From the NCBI RefSeq assembly GCF_049670895.1, contig NZ_CP187170.1: DNA of 64,000 nt; one strand, given 5' to 3'. The position numbers and the translations under genes are program-made. The stretch is from Pasteurella sp049670895 (GTDB taxonomy: Bacteria > Pseudomonadota > Gammaproteobacteria > Enterobacterales > Pasteurellaceae). Each line of letters starts with the position of its first letter. The first letter of the stretch is position 1. Below, in pieces: positions 8,762-16,906 of the stretch. The notes beneath the pieces are model-generated. The model did no database searches. It saw only the letters and a list, made by a program, of their open reading frames with translations, and was not told the origin of the DNA.

Positions 8762-8893
8762 TTATTTACTTGCCGCTTGCTCTAATTTTGCACCTGCTTT
8801 TTGAATATCTTTACCCACACCTTTGGTGGTTTCACAAGCTGTTAAAGCGAAAGCAAATGCTACGGATAAGAAAATAGCAGTGATTTTTTTCAT
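8762..8893 (-). CDS. entericidin-like small lipoprotein
   Basis: A 43-residue product not flagged by length-based gene finding. It starts MKKITAIFLSVAFAFALTAC: two lysines, a hydrophobic segment and a lipobox LTAC with Cys20, then a short mature part ETTKGVGKDIQKAG and KLEQAASK. The GVGKDI and AG pattern with an amphipathic helix is typical of the entericidin A/B family of tiny outer-membrane-associated lipoproteins. The Shine-Dalgarno AGGAG is 7 bases before the ATG. Only one such gene is here, not the ecnA/ecnB toxin-antidote pair of enterics, so a toxin role should not be assumed. Confidence 0.85.
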   Translation of the reverse strand: MKKITAIFLSVAFAFALTACETTKGVGKDIQKAGAKLEQAASK

Positions 8894-9144
8894 TTATAAG
8901 CTCCTGTTTTTATCAACATAAGATTAAGCTCTTAAAATAAGAACTCCTCTTCATACTATACCATCTTAAACAAAATACAAAATGTTAAATCTTCCACAAA
9001 AGCAGTGCGTGACGTTAAACCTTATTAAAATCGCCCCACCCTTGCCCAAACCATCGACACATTTTGATAAAAATCACTAGTCTATTTTAGCTAACAAGTG
9101 TAAGCTAAGACGGTTTAAACTGACTATAATAAATCAAGGACACC

Positions 9145-10965
9145 ATGACAAATTTGAACTTACACTTTGTTAATCGCATACGTGAACAAGCCTCGCTTTT
9201 ATCCAATGAACCCGCTTTGCGTTTCCAAACGCATTCTGGTTGGCAAGATATGAGCTGGCAACAATTTCAGCGTGAAATTGATCGTTTTTCTTATGCTTTA
9301 TTAGCCAATCACATCGAAGTTCAGGAAAAAATTGCGATCTTTGCTCATAATATGCCACGTTGGACCATTGCGGATATTGGCACCATGCAAACACGAGCGA
9401 TTGTCGTCCCCATTTATGCCACCAGTGCCGCAAAACAAGTGGAATATATTCTCAATAATGCCGATGTCAAAATCGTCTTTGTTGGCGATCAAGCAGAGTA
9501 CAACTGTACGCTAGAAATTCTAGACAACTGTCCACAATTAGAAAAAATTGTGGCGATGAAAGACAGCATTGACTTACAAAATCAACCCAAAGCGTGCCAT
9601 TGGCAAGATTTCATTGCCGAAGGCGAGACTCAGCAAACAGAGTTGCTACACACTCGCCTTGCACATAAACGTTTAGACGATCTTTTCACGCTGATTTATA
9701 CCTCAGGCACAACAGGTGAACCGAAAGGTGTGATGCTTGATTATGCCAACTTAGCCCATCAATTACAGGCTCACGATAACGCCTTTACCACCTTAAATGT
9801 GAATCAATATGATATTTCCCTGTCTTTCTTGCCGTTCTCGCATATTTTCGAGCGTGCATGGATTGCCTATGTCTTGCATCGTGGTGCCGTAAACTGCTAT
9901 TTGGAAGACACTAATCAAATACGTGAAGCACTGGCAGAGGTGCGTCCAACCTTAATGTGTGCAGTCCCACGTTTTTATGAAAAAATCTATACCGCAGTTT
10001 GGGATAAAGTCCAAAAAGCCCCATTTTTACGTCGAGTGATGTTTAATTGGGCGATTTCAGTGGGCAGAAAACGTTTTGACCTCATTGCCCAGAAAAAAGC
10101 CATTCCTTTTCTCTTGCGTAAACAATACCGTTTAGCAGATAAACTGGTGCTGGCTAAGTTGCGTAAATTACTTGGTGGCAGAATTAAAATGATGCCATGT
10201 GGTGGAGCAAAACTAGAACCCACCATTGGGCTTTTCTTCCATAGCATTGGCATTAATATCAAATTAGGTTATGGCATGACAGAAACCACTGCCACGGTGT
10301 CCTGCTGGGAAGAAGGGCATTTTGAACCCAATTCAATCGGCACATTAATGCCGGGGGCAGAAGTCAAAATTGGGGAAAATAACGAAATTCTGGTGCGTGG
10401 TGGCATGGTGATGCGTGGCTATTATAAAAAACCCGTAGAAACCGCAGAATGTTTTACCGAAGATGGCTTCCTTAAAACGGGTGATGCGGGGGAATTTGAT
10501 GCGAATGGTAATTTGTACATTACTGACCGCATTAAAGAGCTGATGAAAACCTCAAATGGCAAATATATCGCCCCTCAATATATTGAAACCAAAGTGGGGA
10601 AAGATAAATTTATTGAACAAATTGCCGTCATTGCCGATGCAAAAAAATATGTTTCCGCCCTGATTGTACCTTGTTTTAATAGCCTTGAGGAATACGCTAA
10701 GCAGTTAAACATTAAATACCATGATCGTTTGGAATTAATTAAACATTCTGAAATTATCCAAATGTTTGAACAACGTATTAATGAATTACAAAAAGAATTG
10801 CCAAGCTTTGAGCAAATTAAAAAATTCACCTTATTGCCCCAAGCTTTTACCACCAAAATGGAAGAAATCACACCAACCCTAAAACTCCGCCGTAAGGTGA
10901 TTTTAGAACGTTACAAAGCACAAATTGAGGCGATGTATAAAGAATACACTCATAAAAAAGACTAA
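9145..10965 (+). CDS. long-chain fatty acid-CoA ligase (AMP-forming)
   Basis: A 606-residue member of the ANL adenylate-forming superfamily, FAA1-like branch; activates fatty acids through an acyl-AMP to acyl-CoA, probably at the inner membrane. The P-loop-like motif YTSGTTGEPKG lies at about 185-195, the GYGMTETTA motif near 375, and the TGDAGEFDANGNLYITDRIKEL hinge/A8 region near 455. In Haemophilus influenzae a homologue also follows gapA. The protein is a full-length FAA1-type ligase rather than the classic E. coli FadD, so I leave the symbol blank. It converges with znuA at a shared hairpin. Confidence 0.92.
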   Translation: MTNLNLHFVNRIREQASLLSNEPALRFQTHSGWQDMSWQQFQREIDRFSYALLANHIEVQEKIAIFAHNMPRWTIADIGTMQTRAIVVPIYATSAAKQVEYILNNADVKIVFVGDQAEYNCTLEILDNCPQLEKIVAMKDSIDLQNQPKACHWQDFIAEGETQQTELLHTRLAHKRLDDLFTLIYTSGTTGEPKGVMLDYANLAHQLQAHDNAFTTLNVNQYDISLSFLPFSHIFERAWIAYVLHRGAVNCYLEDTNQIREALAEVRPTLMCAVPRFYEKIYTAVWDKVQKAPFLRRVMFNWAISVGRKRFDLIAQKKAIPFLLRKQYRLADKLVLAKLRKLLGGRIKMMPCGGAKLEPTIGLFFHSIGINIKLGYGMTETTATVSCWEEGHFEPNSIGTLMPGAEVKIGENNEILVRGGMVMRGYYKKPVETAECFTEDGFLKTGDAGEFDANGNLYITDRIKELMKTSNGKYIAPQYIETKVGKDKFIEQIAVIADAKKYVSALIVPCFNSLEEYAKQLNIKYHDRLELIKHSEIIQMFEQRINELQKELPSFEQIKKFTLLPQAFTTKMEEITPTLKLRRKVILERYKAQIEAMYKEYTHKKD

Positions 10966-10979
10966 TTCACATAAACAAA

Positions 10980-10998
10980 GGGCTTCATATTGAAGCCC
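10980..10998. terminator. shared terminator between the acyl-CoA ligase gene and znuA
   Basis: GGGCTTCA-tat-TGAAGCCC hairpin between convergent genes, with weak T-rich runs on both sides. A DNA uptake sequence follows at about 11018. Confidence 0.75.
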
Positions 10999-11026
10999 TC
11001 AATCTTTTGTCAAAAATGACCGCACT

Positions 11027-12079
11027 TTATTTGCTTAAGCAAGAATAATAGCTGTCAGCAGTATATTGTAAGAAATTCGCATAGGAATTTACGCCTAATT
11101 TCACCGCATCCCCCATCGGATCTAAACGCCCTACATGAACACCAGTGCCTTTGCTCAAACCTTCGATCACTTTCGGTGTGAACTGTGGTTCTGCAAATAA
11201 GCAACTCACTTTATGTTCTTGAATTTCTTCTTTAATTTTCGCTAAGGTTTTCGCACCTGGTGCAACCAATGGATTAATCGTGAAATAGCCTGTTTGTTTT
11301 AAGCCATAGGCATTATTGAAATAACTATAGGCATCATGGAAAACATAGAAACCTTTTTCTTTCACTGGGGCAAGTTGTTGCTTAATTTTCTCACTTTGCT
11401 CAGCCAAAGTGCGGTTAAATTCTGCCAAGTTTTGAGCAATTTTATCTTTTTGAGCAGGATAAAGCTCGGTTAAACGTGCCGCCAACTGTGAAGCCGCAAT
11501 TTTACTGATTTCTGGTGAATACCAAACGTGCCAGTTTGTGCTGTGATCATGATGATGGTGACCATGATGGTCATGATCATGTTTATGCTCGTGATCATGT
11601 TTATGGTCGTGATCATGTTTGTGGTCGTGATCGTGTTTGTGGTCATGATCGTGTTTGTGGTCGTGATCATGCTTATGGTCATGATCGTGTTTGTGGTCGT
11701 GATCATGTTTATGGTCATGATCGTGAGCTTCACCTTCAAGTAAATTGCTCACGCCTGGGAAAGTGGCGATACGCAATAGTTTTTTCTCTGGCATGGTATC
11801 TAATGTTTTTGAGAGAAACGCATCAATATCTTCCCCCACCCAAAGCACCAATTCAGCGGCTTTCACTTTTTGAATATCCGATGGTTTTAAACTGTAATCA
11901 TGTGGCGAGGCACCTGCTGGCACTAACACATCAGTTTGTGTGACACCCTCTGCGATAGAGGAAGCAATAAAGCCAAGTGGTTTGATCGAAGTGACAATAT
12001 TGGCATTCGCCATACTTGCTAAAGACGCGACGGTTGCAGCCAATGCCGTTTTTTTTAAGAGATGAGTTAAACGTGCCAT
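11027..12079 (-). CDS. znuA: zinc ABC transporter substrate-binding protein ZnuA
   Basis: Periplasmic zinc-binding protein of the high-affinity ZnuABC importer. From the ATG at 12079 it is 350 residues with a signal peptide ending near ANA (MARLTHLLKKTALAATVASL...). The first metal His is in GASPHDYSLKPSD, the later ones in the NWHVWYSPE and FHDAYSYF segments, and a long His/Asp/Lys loop lies between (about residues 119-185). An ATG five codons earlier exists, but AAGGAAAAG precedes the later one at proper spacing. H. influenzae Pzp1 is the known His-rich relative. znuB and znuC are not nearby; I could not find a convincing Zur box. Confidence 0.96.
   Translation of the reverse strand: MARLTHLLKKTALAATVASLASMANANIVTSIKPLGFIASSIAEGVTQTDVLVPAGASPHDYSLKPSDIQKVKAAELVLWVGEDIDAFLSKTLDTMPEKKLLRIATFPGVSNLLEGEAHDHDHKHDHDHKHDHDHKHDHDHKHDHDHKHDHDHKHDHDHKHDHEHKHDHDHHGHHHHDHSTNWHVWYSPEISKIAASQLAARLTELYPAQKDKIAQNLAEFNRTLAEQSEKIKQQLAPVKEKGFYVFHDAYSYFNNAYGLKQTGYFTINPLVAPGAKTLAKIKEEIQEHKVSCLFAEPQFTPKVIEGLSKGTGVHVGRLDPMGDAVKLGVNSYANFLQYTADSYYSCLSK
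11564..11725 (-). repeat. 18-bp tandem repeat coding the ZnuA His loop
   Basis: Nine consecutive 18-bp units encode hexapeptides: seven HDHDHK, one HDHEHK and one HDHDHH, followed by GHHHHDHS. Units differ by silent C/T changes. Because the unit is a multiple of three, slippage or recombination changes loop length without breaking the frame. Confidence 0.95.
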
Positions 12080-12182
12080 ATTCTTTTCCTTCATGTCAAA
12101 ATATAATAAAAATGTGAAGTTAGCCTACTCTTTTTTATATGGAATTGCTATCTTTTTTTTAGATAAAAAATAAGTTTTCTTC

Positions 12183-12206
12183 AAAAAAGGCGAACCCTGT
12201 TCGCCT
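12183..12206 (-). terminator. tcdA terminator
   Basis: AGGCGAAC-cct-GTTCGCCT followed on the minus strand by TTTTTT. The same stem arms recur at 56195-56215. Confidence 0.85.
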
Positions 12207-12225
12207 CTTCCTTGCCTTATTGGCT

Positions 12226-12987
12226 TTAACGTAACAGCTTATCAATCACACGAGAAACCGCAAAAAATCCAAAGGTTGCGGTAATCATTGTCGCCGCCCC
12301 AAAGCCATTAGCACAATTCATGGTTGCCGATACCTCACAGTTTTCCGCCATTTTAGGGAAAATTAAAGGTTGCGTTGAAAAAACACAGTCAATCCCAAAT
12401 TTTCGTTTTGGATTTTGGCTAAACTGGTATTCTTTGCGTAAAACAGACCGCACTTTTGCTAAAAGCGGATCTTGGATGGTTTTACTTAAATCCGTGATTT
12501 GAATTTGGGTCGGATCGGTTTGCCCACCAGCCCCACCTACACTAATGATCTTAATTTTATGCCGTTTACAATAAGCAATTAATGCCGCTTTGGTTTTCAC
12601 ACTATCAATGGCATCAATCACATAATCATAATCTGGCAATAAATAATCGGCTAAATTTTCACAGGAAATAAAGTCATCAATAATTTTCACATCGCATTCA
12701 GGATTAATCCGTTCCACCCGTTCTTTCATGACTTCCGTTTTAAGCTGCCCAATATTGCCAGAAAGGGCATGAATCTGACGATTGATATTGGTCACACAAA
12801 TATCATCCATATCAATTAACGTCAGCTTACCCACACCAGAACGAGCCAAAGCTTCCACACACCATGACCCCACACCGCCAATGCCAATCACACAAATATG
12901 TGCTTGTCTTAAACGTGCAAGCCCTTCTGTGCCATAAAGCCGCCCAATTCCCCCAAAACGTTGTTCGTAATTATCTTTTCGTTCCAT
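12226..12987 (-). CDS. tcdA: tRNA threonylcarbamoyladenosine dehydratase
   Basis: Also known as CsdL/YgdL; an E1-like ATP-dependent enzyme that cyclises t6A to ct6A at position 37 of ANN-decoding tRNAs. The 253-residue protein opens with ERFGGIGRLYG, then the nucleotide-binding IGIGGVGSWCVEALARSGVG region (about 34-53), LIDMDDICVTNINRQ, and a VIDAIDSVKTKAALI segment. The C-terminal hydrophobic end (MITATFGFFAVSRVIDKLL) is typical. It starts right after the mltA stop codon (TAG then ATG), so the two are co-transcribed. Confidence 0.94.
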   Translation of the reverse strand: MERKDNYEQRFGGIGRLYGTEGLARLRQAHICVIGIGGVGSWCVEALARSGVGKLTLIDMDDICVTNINRQIHALSGNIGQLKTEVMKERVERINPECDVKIIDDFISCENLADYLLPDYDYVIDAIDSVKTKAALIAYCKRHKIKIISVGGAGGQTDPTQIQITDLSKTIQDPLLAKVRSVLRKEYQFSQNPKRKFGIDCVFSTQPLIFPKMAENCEVSATMNCANGFGAATMITATFGFFAVSRVIDKLLR

Positions 12988-14088
12988 CTATTGTAATACC
13001 CACACCCGTCCATAATGTTTTGACAACCCTGCAATATGCCCTGCTTCATCGCCAATGCCACGGTATAAATCAAAGTGATGCCCTTTCACCGCACCACCAA
13101 CATCTAATGCCACCATCAAATGCAATTTATGTTCTCCCGTCCAATTTCCTTGTTTATCCATTTGTGGCACTTCCACCAATAACAAACTTCCCAACGGGAT
13201 CACATTACGATCGGCAGCAAGGGATGCCATCGGCACAAGTGGCACGCCCGCCGCCCCTTTTACTTTGCCATAAGGATCATTTTTAAAATAAACATAAGAT
13301 TCATTGCGTTCTAGCAAAGCTTGTAAGCGAGAAGGATTGGCTTTCGCCCAATCACGAATTGCCTGAATGGACATTTTCTCTTTGGCAATTTCACCGTCTT
13401 CCACTAATAAACGCCCCACGCTGGTATAAGGGAAACCATTTTGCCCTGCATACGCAAAATAATTCAAATTTCCCTCGCCAAAATCCACATAGCCACTGCC
13501 TTGCACGCCTAATAAGAAGTTATCTAACATGGAGTCGCTATAGGCTAACTCTAATCCTTTCTTCGCTAATGCACCTGCATACACTTGTGCACGGCTCACA
13601 CGCTTTTGTTTCGGTAACGCATAAATCGGTTGATTATATTTGCCTTGTTGTGTACGGCGTGCATGGATGACTGGAGAATAGTAACCTGTCATCAACACAT
13701 TCTGATACCCATCAAATCCCTTCATCCGTTGTGGCTGAATCCCAAACTCTGCCAATTTTTTCAGTTCACCACCTGCTAACACCCAATTGGTCACTTTCAT
13801 ATAATGATGATCAAATTGATTCGTCAACTTTGCTGAATAATTACGAATATTCGACAATTGGGTTAAAAAGTCCCCTTGGTTAATCACCGCACCACCACTG
13901 TCAACTTGACTCACTGGGCTTAAGGTCGCTTGCTGATATTCACGCCCTGCATAAATTGCCCCAAATTGTTGAGGATCGGCTTTGTCATTGACTCGTGATG
14001 GGCTGGGATTTTTTGAAGAACATGCACTCAGGCATGCCAACGCCAAAAGTGCGGTGCATTTTAAAAAGGTGTTTAAGTGAAATTGCAT
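12988..14088 (-). CDS. mltA: membrane-bound lytic murein transglycosylase A
   Basis: Outer-membrane lipoprotein that cleaves peptidoglycan glycan strands to 1,6-anhydromuropeptides. 366 residues: lipoprotein signal ending LSAC (Cys23), the MltA barrel region (TGYYSPVIHARR) and the C-terminal 3D domain with three conserved aspartates (MVALDVGGAVKGHHFDLYRG; the first Asp here is the expected catalytic one). It leads the mltA-tcdA pair, as in enterics, where the two genes are also neighbours. An uptake sequence lies within the signal-peptide coding region near 14047. Confidence 0.95.
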   Translation of the reverse strand: MQFHLNTFLKCTALLALACLSACSSKNPSPSRVNDKADPQQFGAIYAGREYQQATLSPVSQVDSGGAVINQGDFLTQLSNIRNYSAKLTNQFDHHYMKVTNWVLAGGELKKLAEFGIQPQRMKGFDGYQNVLMTGYYSPVIHARRTQQGKYNQPIYALPKQKRVSRAQVYAGALAKKGLELAYSDSMLDNFLLGVQGSGYVDFGEGNLNYFAYAGQNGFPYTSVGRLLVEDGEIAKEKMSIQAIRDWAKANPSRLQALLERNESYVYFKNDPYGKVKGAAGVPLVPMASLAADRNVIPLGSLLLVEVPQMDKQGNWTGEHKLHLMVALDVGGAVKGHHFDLYRGIGDEAGHIAGLSKHYGRVWVLQ

Positions 14089-14282
14089 TTTCTTTCCTAA
14101 ATAATAAAGGGCTGACTAAAGGAGCATACGCTATCAGAAAAGCAATAAAAAATACAGCATCCCAATCGGGTTTTTATTAGAACGATTCAGCGATAACTGA
14201 AAAACCCTAGACTCATTTCGTCTAAAAAGAATGCATATTGCTTATTTTTATAACAAGCGATACAAGAACCTTCATTTTTTTA

Positions 14283-14310
14283 TTGCAATAAATTTTCAAG
14301 CGAGTATATT
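14283..14310 (+). promoter_or_regulatory. initiator tRNA promoter (stringent type)
   Basis: -35 TTGCAA (14283-14288), 16-bp spacer, -10 TATATT (14305-14310), then the discriminator ACGCCCTCACA. The arrangement is almost the same as the rRNA promoter at 146-173, including the -35 and discriminator. Transcription would begin only a few bases before the tRNA. Confidence 0.88.
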
Positions 14311-14323
14311 ACGCCCTCACAGA

Positions 14324-14400
<77 letters not shown>

Positions 14401-14443
14401 AATTCCAAAAACGTGAGTATAAAACTGGCGTTTTGAAAAATAC

Positions 14444-14483
14444 AAACCCTCAACACCCAAATCTGTTGAGGGTTTATTTTTTT
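14444..14483 (+). terminator. tRNA-fMet terminator
   Basis: 12-bp stem AAACCCTCAACA / TGTTGAGGGTTT followed by ATTTTTTT. Confidence 0.9.
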
Positions 14484-14723
14484 CTGCTATTCCCTTACAC
14501 ACCTCAACCACATGCCCTCACCCACTTGGTATTATTCCCCATTCAATAGAAAAATGACGGAAGAAACGCATAAATAGAAAGACAATAGAAAGACAGGTTT
14601 GATTATTCAATGCTTGAGTATGCCAATCGCTTGACCTTATTTGTCAATGTACAGGTTACGGCTTGGTGTTTAAGCCAAATCGTCGTTTCCTTTAAATAAA
14701 TCCCCTTAACCCCCTTAAACAAA
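14484..14723. other. intergenic stretch without a gene
   Basis: The 406-base gap between the tRNA and obgE holds the tRNA terminator, this featureless stretch, an inverted pair of uptake sequences and a short tandem repeat. I see no start codon with a ribosome site leading into a coding-like frame on either strand here. Confidence 0.6.
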
Positions 14724-14770
14724 AAAAGTGCGGTGTATTTCAAAACTGATTTAAAACACACCGCACTTTT
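14724..14770 (-). terminator. inverted uptake-sequence pair, obgE-operon terminator
   Basis: AAAAGTGCGGTGT (14724-14736) and its exact reverse complement (14758-14770) carry two DNA uptake sequences facing each other, with a T-run after the stem on the minus strand. Inverted uptake-sequence pairs commonly serve as terminators in Pasteurellaceae. Confidence 0.85.
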
Positions 14771-14802
14771 AGATCCAGACTTTTAGATCCAGACTTTTAG
14801 AT
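14767..14802. repeat. 14-bp direct tandem repeat
   Basis: TTTTAGATCCAGAC occurs twice back to back (14767-14780, 14781-14794) followed by a partial third copy (TTTTAGAT). It overlaps the end of the uptake-sequence hairpin and stops just before the obgE stop codon. Confidence 0.9.
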
Positions 14803-14806
14803 AAAA

Positions 14807-15979
14807 TTAAGGCTTGTAGATAATCTCCACGCCCTCTTCATCTTCCTCGGACCAATCATCCCAATCGTCATCTTCTTCATCAAGCTGATGTTCTGCCAAT
14901 TGGGCTTGATGATAGTCATCCCATTTGAATTTCACTTCTGTATCCTGTGCTTCTTGCTCGGCTTCTTCACGAGGATTAGCTTCAATGAAATCCATAATAT
15001 CACGACAAAGTGGCGACACATTTTTGCCTGTTACCGCAGAAATCAGATAATAATCGTCTTCCCAACCTAAACGTTGTGTAATGTCTTTTGCACGCTGTTC
15101 GGCTTCTTCATCACTCATCGTATCAATCTTATTAAAGACTAACCAACGCGGTTTGTCCGCAAGGGTTTCACTGTATTGGAATAATTCCGATTCAATAATC
15201 GCAATATTATCTGCAGGATCGCTTTCATCAATAGGAGCAATATCCACAAGATGCACCAGAACTCGGCAACGTTCTAAATGCTTTAAGAAACGAATCCCTA
15301 AGCCTGCCCCTTCAGAGGCCCCTTCAATAAGCCCTGGAATATCCGCCACCACAAAGCTGCGGTTAGCATCCACTCGTGCCACGCCTAAACTTGGTACTAA
15401 GGTGGTAAAAGGATAATCGGCAACTTTCGGTTTAGCGGCAGAAATCGCACGAATAAAGGTAGATTTACCCGCATTTGGTAAGCCAAGCATTCCCACATCC
15501 GCCAATAACATTAACTCTAATTGCAGATCCCGTTTTTCACCTGGTGTACCATTGGTTTTTTGACGAGGGGCACGGTTGACCGAGGATTTAAAACGGGTGT
15601 TACCCAAACCATGATAACCGCCTTTTGCCACGAGCATTTTAGTGCCGTGTTTGGTTAAATCACCAATCACTTCTTTGGTGTCATGATCAATGGCTCGAGT
15701 ACCAACAGGAACCCGTAAGGTAATATCTTTACCCCGATGCCCTGTACAGTTTGCACTGCGACCATTTTCACCTCGTTCTGCGGCAAAACGCTTTTCAAAG
15801 CGATAGTCAATCAATGTATTTAAATTTTCATCAGCCACTAAATAGACATCGCCACCATCGCCGCCGTCGCCACCATCAGGCCCGCCCTTCGGGATATATT
15901 TTTCACGACGGAAGCTGATACAGCCATTACCGCCATCACCTGCTTCCACTCGGATTAAAGCTTCATCAATAAATTTCAT
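14807..15979 (-). CDS. obgE: Obg family GTPase
   Basis: Essential ribosome-associated GTPase (CgtA) linked to 50S assembly and ppGpp response. 390 residues: glycine-rich Obg fold at the N terminus (VEAGDGGNGCISFRREKYIP, GGPDGGDGGDGG), GTPase domain with G1 GLPNAGKST near 166-174, DIPG for G3, FNKID for G4, and an acidic C-terminal tail (DEEDDDWDDWSEEDEE). It follows the EamA transporters by 8 bp and probably ends the minus-strand rplU-rpmA string, the usual L21-L27-Obg association with two transporter genes inserted. Confidence 0.97.
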   Translation of the reverse strand: MKFIDEALIRVEAGDGGNGCISFRREKYIPKGGPDGGDGGDGGDVYLVADENLNTLIDYRFEKRFAAERGENGRSANCTGHRGKDITLRVPVGTRAIDHDTKEVIGDLTKHGTKMLVAKGGYHGLGNTRFKSSVNRAPRQKTNGTPGEKRDLQLELMLLADVGMLGLPNAGKSTFIRAISAAKPKVADYPFTTLVPSLGVARVDANRSFVVADIPGLIEGASEGAGLGIRFLKHLERCRVLVHLVDIAPIDESDPADNIAIIESELFQYSETLADKPRWLVFNKIDTMSDEEAEQRAKDITQRLGWEDDYYLISAVTGKNVSPLCRDIMDFIEANPREEAEQEAQDTEVKFKWDDYHQAQLAEHQLDEEDDDWDDWSEEDEEGVEIIYKP

Positions 15980-15987
15980 TCGTTCTC

Positions 15988-16905
15988 CTAACCCTTAATA
16001 AACTTGTGCCCAATCGCAGAGGTAATCGCACCAAACACAACGACTAATGCACCAATATAACTCATCATGTTTAAATCTGGTTTTGCAAAATTTTCAGGAT
16101 AAAACACATATAACAAATAAGAAAATAAAATCGTAAACAATGGCATTAACGTCGTCACCACGCTGACTTTAGACACATCCCAATGATTCAACGCTTCGGC
16201 ATAAGCCCCATAACCGACCAATGTATTCAAACAACAATAAATGAAACAAAATAATGTCCAGCCATTTAATACCGTGACTTGCTCCACTTCCGCAAAAGGA
16301 GTAAACACCACGGCACAGCCGATATACATTACAAACAAAATCTGTTGCGAATTAAACTCTCGCAACATTAATTTTTGTGCCATACCGTAAATGCTCCAGA
16401 CCAATGCCGCAAAAGCCGCAAGAAAAATCCCGATGGAATAATCATTAAGGCTTAAAAAGAGCGGAAAACGATCATTGAAAAAAAGCATCAAGCCAATAAT
16501 CAACAAAACCAATCCGATTTTTTGATTGTTGCGTAATTTTTCCTTAAAGAAAAACACGCCAAAAATCATCATCGCAAAAGAGGATAATTGCCCAAAAATC
16601 TGCGACATTGACGGCTCAATATATTTTAATGAGGTGTTAAATAACACAAAATTCGCAGATAAACCAATCACACCAATCAATAATAAAATCTGATAGCGTG
16701 GGATAAATTGTCTCAGTTTGGGTAATTTTTTCGTTACCCCTAAAATAATAAATAAGCCCAATGCAGCAACAAGAAAGCGATACCATACAATCGTTTGTGG
16801 ATCCATCACAGCCACAACACGTTGCAAGGCAATAGGTAAAGATCCCCACGCCATTGCCGCAATTAATGCGAAGAAAAACCCCATCACAGGTTGCTGTTTT
16901 TTCAT
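15988..16905 (-). CDS. EamA/DMT-family transporter, copy 2
   Basis: Inner-membrane protein of the drug/metabolite transporter superfamily with about ten transmembrane helices in two EamA halves; substrate unknown. From the ATG at 16905 it is 305 residues (MKKQQPVMGFFFALIAAMAWGSLP). A longer frame from 16971 would overlap the previous gene by 65 bp and is not preferred. Its ATG begins one base after the stop of the upstream paralogue, so translation is coupled. It is clearly a duplicate of that gene: WGSLPIALQ, FFF, TKKLPKL, CLIYCCLNTL-type motifs and YGAYAEALN are shared. Confidence 0.9.
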   Translation of the reverse strand: MKKQQPVMGFFFALIAAMAWGSLPIALQRVVAVMDPQTIVWYRFLVAALGLFIILGVTKKLPKLRQFIPRYQILLLIGVIGLSANFVLFNTSLKYIEPSMSQIFGQLSSFAMMIFGVFFFKEKLRNNQKIGLVLLIIGLMLFFNDRFPLFLSLNDYSIGIFLAAFAALVWSIYGMAQKLMLREFNSQQILFVMYIGCAVVFTPFAEVEQVTVLNGWTLFCFIYCCLNTLVGYGAYAEALNHWDVSKVSVVTTLMPLFTILFSYLLYVFYPENFAKPDLNMMSYIGALVVVFGAITSAIGHKFIKG

Positions 16906-16906
16906 G

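Noticed and set aside
8616..8804. Plus-strand frame of 62 codons after gapA
   Set aside because: It crosses a terminator and the antisense of the small lipoprotein gene and has no ribosome site.
11515..11943. Plus-strand frame of 142 codons opposite znuA
   Set aside because: It is the antisense of the His/Asp repeat; the repeat keeps all frames open and the product is low-complexity.
12080..12225. Zur box before znuA
   Set aside because: A/T-rich sequence with no convincing palindrome of the Zur type.
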